Shown here one piece after another: positions 1-6,394 of a stretch of DNA of 41,098 nt. Origin of the DNA: Nitrospirota bacterium. Lineage in GTDB: Bacteria; Nitrospirota; Nitrospiria; JACQBW01. Location: the NCBI GenBank assembly GCA_016178585.1, contig JACOTA010000025.1:1-41098 (forward strand), read 5' to 3'. The translations under genes were made by a program, and so were the position numbers. The notes under the pieces are model-generated. The model ran no database searches, was not told where the DNA came from, and worked only from the letters and a program-made list of their open reading frames with translations. Position 1 is the first letter of the stretch. Each line of letters opens with the position of its first letter.

Positions 1-1
1 A

Positions 2-118
2 AAAGGGATGAAATGGAGGAATGAAGAAACTGGCATCGGCAATCCTCCTCCTGAGTGGGATCCCGTCAAGCAATTGGAAGGGATTGGAGTCTACCTTAAA
101 AAACCGCCCAACAGTTGA
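2..118 (+). CDS. CPCC-type zinc-binding putative immunity protein, 3' end only (copy 0)
   Basis: The window opens inside this gene. The last 38 codons (from KGMKWRNEETG to a TGA at 116-118) match the end of the complete copy at 4086-4370 almost residue for residue. The N-terminal cysteine pairs of the family lie off the left edge. It is followed, as in the complete copy, by the small exported-protein gene and a PsbP-like gene, so this is the tail of an earlier toxin/immunity unit. The immunity role is inferred from the arrangement seen in copies 1 and 2. Confidence 0.75.
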   Translation, partial: KGMKWRNEETGIGNPPPEWDPVKQLEGIGVYLKKPPNS

Positions 119-206
119 CGGATTAGAAAGCTGGTCTTTCAGATTACCTATCCCACACTAGACCCGTAATAGGAATCTTCCTTTGGAAAGGGCAAAGGAA
201 TCGTCT

Positions 207-380
207 ATGCGTAATGTTTTTATTGTTCTTATTATGGTTGTTCTTTCGGCGGTTGCCGGTTGGGCATATGAGGACAAGGTGGCAAACTTCTTCAGGAATT
301 GCTTCCTGAGGCGTACAAAGAAGTTTTTGGAAATGAAAAAGTCAACGCAGGTCCCGCTATTAAAGAAAATGATAGGTGAG
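207..380 (+). pseudogene. Small exported protein, frameshifted (copy A)
   Basis: The ATG at 207 opens a signal peptide (MRNVFIVLIMVVLSAVAGWA) followed by YEDKVA. After that the coding signal moves to another frame, which reads KLLQELLPEAYKEVFGNEKV and ends at the TGA at 378-380. Adding one A to the AAA near 287 would join the two halves into a protein of about 58 residues. In this copy the unshifted frame happens to run on into the downstream PsbP-like gene, giving an apparently fused 382-residue ORF from the TTG at 183; I do not believe that fusion. The same shift is present in the copy at 4459, so it predates the duplication. No family recognised; position suggests an accessory or second immunity factor. 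Confidence 0.55.
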
Positions 381-383
381 TTG

Positions 384-1331
384 ATGAATATATTTGACTA
401 TATAAATTTTAAATTGAGTTTGACGTTTTTTACAGTTTTTGTGGCATACGGGTTATTTACAGGTTTAAAAGTTGCAGAAGCTACTAAGAATGATTTGGCA
501 GATTTTTCAGAGCCAGATTTTGGTTTTTCGATAACTCCTCCTCATGGATGGGTTATTGATAAAGATGGGTCCGAAACGCTTACTTCTCAGACTCATCAAA
601 ACAATAAAAATAATTACGGTGTTGTTTTTATTTCTGATAAACGAAATATTGAGCCAATGCACCTTAATTTAATGCTTATGTTTGATAAGTCCAACGTGCA
701 AGTTCCTGATTTGGAAGGTCTTACAAAAGACTTAAGCCAATTGGAGATGGAGTATGGTGGAGGTTCGAAGGATGATAGAAATGTCTATAAATCACAGACA
801 TTGTCGATTGGTCGGTGGAAAGGAATCCAGACCGTAATGTGTACTTCTTATCCAAGCGGACCCACATGCAACCTGGTACAACACGTGACAAGACTGTATT
901 CATCTCAGGGGATGATTACAATTTTATTTAATATCAGTAAAGAAGAGTACCCGTCCTATGAAAAAGAAGTGGATCAGGTTTTGACTAGTATTAAGGAGAT
1001 TCCCATGGTTAGCAAACCACTTTTGCCAATATGTCAGAAAAATGCAATAAGAATTACGGAAGTGAACTGGGAAAAAAGAATGGATTACCTTTCTTCCATA
1101 GAGATTTTGATAAAGGCTAATTTAACTAATTTAAACGACACGATTTGCATGGTGAAAGTCGTTTTTCAAATGATTGATAAAAATGGAGAAATTATAGTTA
1201 AGACCCAGTCCTTGGGTTATAAAGAACTAAAGAAAAAAGAGAGCAAATCAGTTTCGGATACTGAAGATGTTAAAAAAGCATTGTTAGAAAGAGTCGTTGA
1301 AATTCGAGCTCTCGTTAGTCAAATTCAATAA
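384..1331 (+). CDS. PsbP-like/FxLYD-like membrane-anchored protein, copy A
   Basis: A protein of 315 residues starting at the ATG at 384, chosen because AGGTGA lies just upstream and because the paralogue at 4639 starts at the same place. One hydrophobic segment near residues 12-33 is a signal or anchor. Residues about 40-210 begin with FSEPDFGFSITPP and a GW, the opening seen in PsbP/Mog1-like (DUF1795-type) domains. The last 100 residues, with FQMIDKNGEI, resemble FxLYD-type beta-sandwich domains. Two cysteines (CTSYPSGPTC) could form a disulphide, which fits an exported location. It is one of three copies in 5 kb, each downstream of toxin/immunity debris. Function unknown; a periplasmic immunity or accessory role is only inference from position. 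Confidence 0.7.
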   Translation: MNIFDYINFKLSLTFFTVFVAYGLFTGLKVAEATKNDLADFSEPDFGFSITPPHGWVIDKDGSETLTSQTHQNNKNNYGVVFISDKRNIEPMHLNLMLMFDKSNVQVPDLEGLTKDLSQLEMEYGGGSKDDRNVYKSQTLSIGRWKGIQTVMCTSYPSGPTCNLVQHVTRLYSSQGMITILFNISKEEYPSYEKEVDQVLTSIKEIPMVSKPLLPICQKNAIRITEVNWEKRMDYLSSIEILIKANLTNLNDTICMVKVVFQMIDKNGEIIVKTQSLGYKELKKKESKSVSDTEDVKKALLERVVEIRALVSQIQ

Positions 1332-1371
1332 ATCGTTTTTATTTAAGTCGGTTTTTAAAATATGAGGTTTT

Positions 1372-1404
1372 ATGTTGAAAAGATTCGTTTCATTTAATAC
1401 GTGA
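1372..1404 (+). pseudogene. Remnant start of an SpvB-like gene
   Basis: Ten codons (MLKRFVSFNT then TGA) after GAGG match the first codons of the SpvB-like gene at 5630 (MLKQFGSFK), and the leader upstream is also related. The rest of the gene is missing: within about 40 bp the sequence becomes the leader of another PsbP-like copy. This marks a deletion junction. Confidence 0.55.
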
Positions 1405-1444
1405 TTGCAAGACTTTCACGCATGTAAGGACGATAGGTGAAGAG

Positions 1445-1639
1445 ATGAATCTATTCGACCCTAAAAAGATTAATTTAAATGTGATGTTTTTTACAGTTTC
1501 CATTTTTATGGTGACTGGCTTATTTATGGGGTTAAAAACTGTGGACGCCACTCCCAAGTATAATTTGGAAACATTTTCAGAACCAGATTTTGGTTTTTCC
1601 GTTATCCCCCCAACCGGGTGGAGGATGGATGAAAACTGA
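1445..1639 (+). pseudogene. PsbP-like protein, truncated copy B
   Basis: The first 60 or so codons are nearly identical to the paralogue at 4639 (MNLFDPKKINLNVMFF, then the membrane segment and FSEPDFGFSVIPP). After GGWRMDE-equivalent codons near 1631 the sequence jumps to the C-terminal part of an RHS protein and stops within three codons. The two source sequences share only a few A residues at the join, so this is an illegitimate junction. The AGGTGA-type leader is kept, so a 64-residue peptide could still be made, but no functional domain remains. Confidence 0.8.
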
Positions 1640-2162
1640 AAATGAAATTGTTCAAGGCCCATCTGTTTTAGACCATTTTGGGAGTTTAGTAACCGGTGCC
1701 ACAATAGGATTTGCCGGGGCCTCGGCATTTGTAAAAGAAGGAATACAAGCGGGGGGTAAAGGCAAGAGTTGGAGAAATTATTCAAGCAGAATCTCCTGTT
1801 CCTATTGGTTCAAACAGTCTCGCCAAGGGCACAAAAGATCTAGCAAGTAAGTTTGAAACATGGGGAAATCCAGCGACCCTTGAGATTCATTTCAAGGATC
1901 ACGCGGCTGATTTTGGTGCCAAAAGCGAAGCGGAATATGCTCAAAAAGCATCAGATTTCTTTAAACAAGGTCAAAAACAAGGCTTGCCAACCAAGATAGA
2001 TCCTGAAACCGGGGTCATTCGAATGTATGATTCGGAGACTAATTCGTTTGGTGCCTTTAACCCCGATGGAACAACGAGGACGTTTTTTAAACCTCCCAGT
2101 CAAGCTATTTTGACCGACAACCAGGGGTTGAACCCTTTAATTTTCAGGGAAATAGTCCATGA
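1630..2162 (+). pseudogene. RHS C-terminal toxin tip, 5'-truncated and frameshifted (copy 1)
   Basis: This segment corresponds to 3564-4089 in copy 2. It starts at KTENEIVQGPSVLDHFGS, without the RHS core. A run of six Gs at 1751-1756 (five in copy 2) shifts the frame. The second frame then reads through the toxin domain (TLEIHFKDHAADFGAKSEAE ... GVIRMYDSETNSFGAF ... RTFFKPP). A missing C near 2101 shifts it again, so the proper ending is lost; the ancestral stop overlaps the next start (ATGA at 2159-2162). The HxxxHxxDFG helix followed by a short beta-rich tail is reminiscent of BECR-fold (barnase/EndoU/colicin E5-D/RelE-like) RNase tips; that assignment is tentative. Confidence 0.75.
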
Positions 2163-2410
2163 TTTACACATGTCCGGTCTGTGGATTTCCAAGTCTTGAT
2201 GAACTTCCTCGAAGTGAATCAGGCGGGGGTTCTTACGAGATATGCCCTTCTTGTGGTTTTGAGTTCGGGTATACCGACGATGATCAAGGCTATTCATATG
2301 AGCAATGGCGGAAAGTATGGATAAAAAAAGGGATGAAATGGAGGAATGAAGAAACTGGCATCGGCAATCCTCCTCCTGAGTGGGATCCCGTCAAGCAATT
2401 GGAAGGGATT
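1634..2410 (+). repeat. Direct repeat, toxin tip plus immunity gene (partner about 3564-4337)
   Basis: About 780 bp nearly identical to the later copy, offset about 1930 bp. It covers the toxin tip and most of the CPCC gene. The copies differ by single-base indels in G and C runs, a 3-bp deletion (GGT in the FGAF codons) and a GAT-to-TAG region change. The homology ends abruptly inside the last CPCC codons at about 2416. Confidence 0.85.
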
Positions 2411-2419
2411 GGAGTCTAA
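2159..2419 (+). CDS. CPCC-type zinc-binding putative immunity protein (copy 1)
   Basis: An 86-residue protein. Two cysteine pairs (TCPVCG at residues 4-9 and ICPSCG near 28-33) flank a GGGSYE turn, then come FEFGYTDD, an aromatic helix (YSYEQWRKVWIKKG) and a PPPEWDP segment. This pattern matches the cysteine-rich CPCC family (Pfam Cys_rich_CPCC), often found beside RHS/contact-dependent toxin tips. The ATG overlaps the ancestral toxin stop as ATGA, implying translational coupling. The C-terminus is eight residues shorter than in copy 2 because a recombination junction creates an early TAA. The cysteines are intact, so it may still fold and confer immunity; the immunity role is inferred, not proven. 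Confidence 0.75.
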   Translation: MIYTCPVCGFPSLDELPRSESGGGSYEICPSCGFEFGYTDDDQGYSYEQWRKVWIKKGMKWRNEETGIGNPPPEWDPVKQLEGIGV

Positions 2420-2663
2420 AGAGTGGGGAAAGATATGACAAAGTAATAGTTCTTCAGTCAGCATGTATAACGGGCATTAAAGGAATGAAAGATATACCAT
2501 TCACAGAAGAGGATATCAGCCAAATCATTGTAACTCATGATAAATGGAAATTTAACGAAGAAAATACCTAAGAACTTTCGATGGGATAAACTTGGAAATC
2601 CAGCACGTTGGTGGGCATAATAATTCATTTTTATTTTAAAAGTAATTCCAAAGATGAGGAATC
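2420..2663 (+). other. Unassigned remnant between toxin units
   Basis: No complete gene. One frame is open from the junction to a TAA at about 2571 and reads SGERYDKVIVLQSACITGIK, then a segment ending DKWKFNEENT. An overlapping frame (MINGNLTKKIPKNFRWDKLG then NPARWWA, stop at about 2622) looks like a protein C-terminus in a different frame. Together they suggest the end of another, frameshifted toxin tip or cargo gene, but I recognise no family. The last 40 bases are the AT-rich leader of the next gene, with GAGGAATC before its ATG. Confidence 0.35.
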
Positions 2664-3290
2664 ATGACGGGGAAAGAAGGTATGTATAGGATTATGGAAA
2701 GTCTTTTATATTTTATTAACAGGCAATCTATAAAAAGAAAATTATCCAAATTATTCTTCCTCCTTGGATTCTTGGCTATATCATTATTTAGCATAATGGA
2801 TAGTTATGCTGATGATGATTTTTTCACGAATATTCAATCTTCTTCATCCATATTTCCCGATGGAATTGATAATCGCGGGAAGACGAGTATTGCGGGAATA
2901 TTTACCGGAACCTTAGAACACAATATTCCTATTGAAACTCCTCCAGGGAGAAACGGGATGGCACCAAACTTAAATCTGACCTATCGTAGCAACAATGGCG
3001 ATGGATGGGTTGGATTCGGTTGGGAACTGGAAGTCGGCTCAATAGAGCGTAATACCAGGTTAGGGCTTGATTATGCTTCAACCTCTACCGATTTTGTGTT
3101 ACGGATGCCAGGAATGAGTGGAGAAATTGTGCCGGTTTCTAATGGGGAGTATCATGCGTTGATTGAGGACGGTCAGTTTTACAGAATAAGACCCCTTACT
3201 CAAGAATGGAGCGGTTTCCGAATATCTGGCCTATTACCCGTATGGAGAGATAAGAGCGAAGCCCATTGCTTCCATAGACGTTCATCATAA
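2664..3290 (+). pseudogene. SpvB-like/RHS toxin gene, N-terminal fragment
   Basis: It begins with a long signal region (hydrophobic LFFLLGFLAISLFSI, cleavage near DSYA) and then the start of an SpvB/TcdB-type domain: FTGTLEHNIPIETPPGRNGM, PNLNLTYRSNNGDGWVGFGW and ELEVGSIERNTRLGLDYA. Such proteins normally run for well over a thousand residues. Here homology to the copy at 5630 ends after PLTQEW at about 3210, and the remaining 27 codons are out-of-frame translation of RHS core sequence. The missing centre (RHS YD repeats) was removed by a large internal deletion. The signal peptide may still export the stub. Confidence 0.85.
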
Positions 3291-4089
3291 ATTTACCGGG
3301 CAGGAATATGATGATGAAACGGGGTTATATTTTTATGGCGCGAGGTATTACGATCCGATTTTGGCTAGGTTTATTAGCCCGGATACGATTGATCCACGTC
3401 TAGAAAACCCTCAAACACTCAACCGCTACAGTCATGCATTAGATAATCCGGTTAAATTTGTTGATCCGAACGGTCATTTTGCATTTATTCCTTTCCTTGT
3501 CGCAGGTGCGGCTGCATTTGCCTGGGATGCCTTTCACACCCCGGATATCGCTAATGGCCCTAAAACTGAAAATGAAATTGTTCAAAGCCCATCTGTTTTA
3601 GACCATTTTGGGAGTTTAGTAACCGGTGCCACAATAGGATTTGCCGGGGCCTCGGCATTTGTAAAAGAAGGAATACAAGCGGGGGTAAAGGCAACAGTTG
3701 GAGAAATTATTCAAGCAGAATCTCCTGTTCCTATTGGTTCAAACAGTCTCGCCAAGGGCACAAAATAGCTAGCAAGTAAGTTTGAAACATGGGGAAATCC
3801 AGCGACCCTTGAGATTCATTTCAAGGATCACGCGGCTGATTTTGGTGCCAAAAGCGAAGCGGAATATGCTCAAAAAGCATCAGATTTCTTTAAACAAGGT
3901 CAAATACAAGGCTTGCCAACCAAGATAGATCCTAAAACCGGGGTCATTCGAATGTATGATTCGGAGACTAATTCGTTTGCCTTTAACCCCGATGGAACCA
4001 CGGCGACGTTTTTTAAACCTCCCAGTCCAAGCTATTTTGATCGACAACCAGGGGTTGAACCCTTTAATTTTCAGGGAAAGAGTCCATGA
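3211..4089 (+). pseudogene. RHS core C-terminus with toxin tip, cut by a stop codon (copy 2)
   Basis: The RHS frame opens at 3211 (AVSEYLAYYPYGEIRA), one base out of frame with the SpvB fragment. It carries the RHS core hallmark FTGQEYDDETGLYFYGARYY, then ARFISPDTIDP, LNRYSHALDNP and the DPNGH hinge that precedes variable toxin tips. The tip passes through a hydrophobic stretch and QSPSVLDHFGS but meets TAG at 3766-3768, where copy 1 has GAT. Downstream the same frame stays open through LEIHFKDHAADFG and FFKPPSPSYFDRQPG to TGA at 4087-4089, overlapping the immunity start. The toxin is therefore dead by nonsense mutation unless suppressed or restarted, and detached from its delivery domain. 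Confidence 0.85.
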
Positions 4090-4370
4090 TTTACACATGT
4101 CCGGTCTGTGGATTTCCAAATCTTAATGAACTTCCTCGAAGTGAATCAGGCGGGGGTTCTTACGAGATATGCCCTTCTTGTGATTTTGAGTTCGGGTATA
4201 CAGACGATGCTCAAGGTTATTCATATGAGCAATGGCGGAAAGTATGGATAAAAAAAGGGATGAAATGGAGGAATGAAGAAACTGGAATTAGTCATCCCCC
4301 TCCTGAGTGGGATCCCGTCAAGCAATTGGAAGGGATTGGAGTCTACCTTAAAAAGCCGCCCAACAGTTGA
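4086..4370 (+). CDS. CPCC-type zinc-binding putative immunity protein (copy 2, complete)
   Basis: The complete 94-residue member: CPVCG at residues 5-9, CPSC near 29-32 (followed by D rather than G), FEFGYTDD, the YSYEQWRKVWIKKG helix, PPPEWDP and the ending YLKKPPNS. The four cysteines are positioned to bind one zinc. The start overlaps the toxin stop (ATGA), the usual layout of a toxin/immunity pair. Unlike its partner toxin it carries no lesion, consistent with selection to keep immunity against relatives that still have the toxin. A small generic zinc-ribbon protein is the alternative reading. Confidence 0.78.
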   Translation: MIYTCPVCGFPNLNELPRSESGGGSYEICPSCDFEFGYTDDAQGYSYEQWRKVWIKKGMKWRNEETGISHPPPEWDPVKQLEGIGVYLKKPPNS

Positions 4371-4634
4371 CGGATTAGAAAGCTGGTCTTTCAGATTACC
4401 TATCCCACACTAGACCAGTAATAGGAATCTTCCTTTGGAAAGGGCAAAGGAATCGTCTATGCGTAATGTTTTTATTGTTCTTATTATGGTTGTTCTTTCG
4501 GCGGTTTCCGGTTGGGCATACGAGGACAAGGTGGCAAACTTCTTCAGGAATTGCTTCCTGAGGCGTACAAAGAAGTGTTTGGACACGAAAAAGTAAACGC
4601 GGGTTCCGCCAATAAACCTAAAGACGATAGGTGA
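4253..4634 (+). repeat. Direct repeat, right copy (partner 1-380)
   Basis: Nearly identical to 1-380, including the end of the CPCC gene, the spacer containing AGATTACCTATCCCACACTA and the small frameshifted gene. Confidence 0.85.
4459..4634 (+). pseudogene. Small exported protein, frameshifted (copy C)
   Basis: The unshifted frame from the ATG at 4459 gives 45 residues: signal peptide MRNVFIVLIMVVLSAVSGWA, then 25 residues ending at TAA 4594-4596. The other frame (KLLQELLPEAYKEVFGHEKV, then NAGSANKPKDDR, TGA at 4632-4634) reads more like protein. Its differences from copy A are mostly conservative in that frame, which supports it as the ancestral coding frame. A single-base loss near 4540, shared by both copies, would explain the break. 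It sits between the CPCC and PsbP-like genes in both units. Function unknown. Confidence 0.5.
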
Positions 4635-4638
4635 ATTA

Positions 4639-5589
4639 ATGAATCTATTCGACCCTAAAAAGATTAATTTGAACGTGATGTTTTTTCCAGTTTTCATTTT
4701 TATGGTGACTGGCTTATTTATGAGGTTAAAAACTGTGGACGCCACTCCCAAGTATGATTTGGAAACCTTTTCAGAACCAGACTTTGGTTTTTCGATTACC
4801 CCTCCGGGTGGATGGAGGATGGATGAAGCGGGCTCCGATGAACTTACAAAGGAGTCCCATCAGAAAAATAAAGATAACCGTGTAGTGGTTTTTGTTCCTG
4901 AGAAACTGAATGTTGATCCAACTTTGCTGAGTCTATTCATAGAATTTGATAAGTCTTTTACTGAAATTCCAAATTCAGAAGACCTTACAAAGAAACTAAA
5001 AACATTAGAGCAACAGGTTAAAGGCGGATCAAAAGCAAAGGTCCATCAATCAAGAACTGTGTCGATTAGCGATTGGAAAGGGATCCAAACCGTAGTCTGT
5101 ACCCCTTTTGGTTCAGGATCTGATTGTAATTTGGTCCTTCATGTAACCCAGTTGTATTCTCCGCAGGGGTTGATCACGATTCAGTTTAGTATCATTAAAG
5201 AAAAGTATTCCCTTTATGAGAAGGAAATTGACCGGGTTTTGGCAAGTATTAAAAAGATACCGATTGTCAGTCAACCCTCATCACCAAAATGCCAAAAAGA
5301 TTTAATAAAGATAAATGAAGTTAAATGGGAAAAAGGGTTTGATTATGGCGAATCAATACAAATATTGTGGTATGTCTCCGTGACAAATTTAAATAACGCA
5401 ACCTGTCTAGTGGAAGTCGAGTTTCAAATGATTGATAAAAATGGAGAAGTTGTGCTTAAAGACCGGATTCCTGTATTTGAGGAGTTAAGTAAAATGGAAA
5501 GTAAATCCATTTTTGGCCCTAAAATTGAAAAAAATAAAGTGATAGACCAAGTCGTTGAGACTAGGGCTTTTATAAGTCAAATTCAATAA
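4639..5589 (+). CDS. PsbP-like/FxLYD-like membrane-anchored protein, copy C
   Basis: A 316-residue paralogue of the protein at 384-1331. The N-terminus MNLFDPKKINLNVMFF leads into a membrane segment, followed by FSEPDFGFSITPPGGWRMDE, the PsbP-like core, a cysteine pair around CTPFGSGSDC and a C-terminal beta domain with FQMIDKNGEVV. Copies A and C differ at many residues although the flanking small gene and immunity gene are almost identical. This gene is therefore either older in its duplication or under diversifying pressure. The start is supported by AGGTGA upstream. An SpvB-like gene follows 40 bp downstream. Role unknown; exported or inner-membrane anchored by sequence. Confidence 0.72.
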   Translation: MNLFDPKKINLNVMFFPVFIFMVTGLFMRLKTVDATPKYDLETFSEPDFGFSITPPGGWRMDEAGSDELTKESHQKNKDNRVVVFVPEKLNVDPTLLSLFIEFDKSFTEIPNSEDLTKKLKTLEQQVKGGSKAKVHQSRTVSISDWKGIQTVVCTPFGSGSDCNLVLHVTQLYSPQGLITIQFSIIKEKYSLYEKEIDRVLASIKKIPIVSQPSSPKCQKDLIKINEVKWEKGFDYGESIQILWYVSVTNLNNATCLVEVEFQMIDKNGEVVLKDRIPVFEELSKMESKSIFGPKIEKNKVIDQVVETRAFISQIQ

Positions 5590-5629
5590 ATTGTTTTTAT
5601 TCAAATTGGCTTTTAAATTATGAGGATTT

Positions 5630-6385
5630 ATGTTGAAACAATTCGGTTCATTTAAGATTAATTCAAACTCATTCATAAGAAAAAAAGCTCTGTTATTTAC
5701 CTTTTTTTGTTTCTTTATTCCCTCTTTCCTTTTCATAACCAATAGTCATGCTGAACTGACCGATAATGCAATTCAACTGACTTTGTCCATCCCTCCCGGG
5801 GATTATATCCAAAGAGGAGACACCAGTACGCAAGATCAATTTACAGGCACATTGTCATATAACCTGCCAATAGAGGTTCCTCCGGGCCGAAAAGGGATGG
5901 CTCCTGACTTAAACCTGACCTATCGCAGTGGAAATGGAAATGGCTGGATAGGTTTGGGCTGGGAACTGGAAGTGGGATCGATTGAGCGCAAGACCAGATT
6001 AGGGCTTGACTATGCTTCAGCAGACTTTGTTTTACGGTTACCGGGTTATAACGTCGAACTTGTGCCTATTTCCAATGGAGAGTATCGGGCCCAGATCGAA
6101 GGGAAGTTTTATAGAATAACCCCTCTAACTCAAGGATGGGAAGTTCAAGATAAAAACGGAGTGATATATCTTTTTGGAGAAAGCTCAGCTTCGCGCCAGG
6201 ATAATCCCTCTAATTCAGCGCAGATTTTCAAATGGTGTCTGGATAAGGTAATCGATACGAACGGAAACTTTATGAATTTTGTCTACAACAAAGATATAAC
6301 CAATGGCCAAATTTACTTAGACCGAATTGAATATTCTGGAAATGGCTCTAGTCTTCCTACCAACTATATCAAATTTAATTCTTAA
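5630..6385 (+). pseudogene. SpvB-like toxin, N-terminal fragment (copy 3)
   Basis: Starts at ATG 5630 after TGAGGATTT. A signal peptide (LLFTFFCFFIPSFLFITNSHA) precedes the SpvB-type opening: FTGTLSYNLPIEVPPGRKGM, DLNLTYRSGNGNGWIGLGWE, then VIYLFGESS, IFKWCLDKVIDTNGNFMNFV and RIEYSGN. It keeps about 70 more residues of the domain than the copy at 2664 but stops at residue 251, far short of the family's full length. The stop lies 10 bp before the next, unrelated gene, so the rest of the locus was deleted here. It marks the right boundary of the toxin island. Confidence 0.85.
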
Positions 6386-6394
6386 GGGTAATCC

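Larger units (their letters stand above)
1..380 (+). repeat. Direct repeat, left copy (partner 4253-4634)
   Basis: From position 1 to about 380 the sequence is nearly identical to 4253-4634. It covers the 3' end of the CPCC gene, the intergenic spacer and the small frameshifted gene. Divergence becomes heavy once the PsbP-like gene begins. The near-identity implies recent duplication or gene conversion. Confidence 0.85.

Noticed and set aside
183-1331. A single 382-residue protein starting at TTG 183
   Set aside because: It joins the small signal-peptide gene to the PsbP-like protein only because copy A lacks the stop present at 4594 in the other unit. The paralogue starts at the position equivalent to 384, with its own AGGTGA.
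1751-1756. Programmed frameshifting at the six-G run in toxin copy 1
   Set aside because: Copy 2 has five Gs and reads straight through in frame, so the extra G is more simply an indel mutation, and a second shift follows near 2101.
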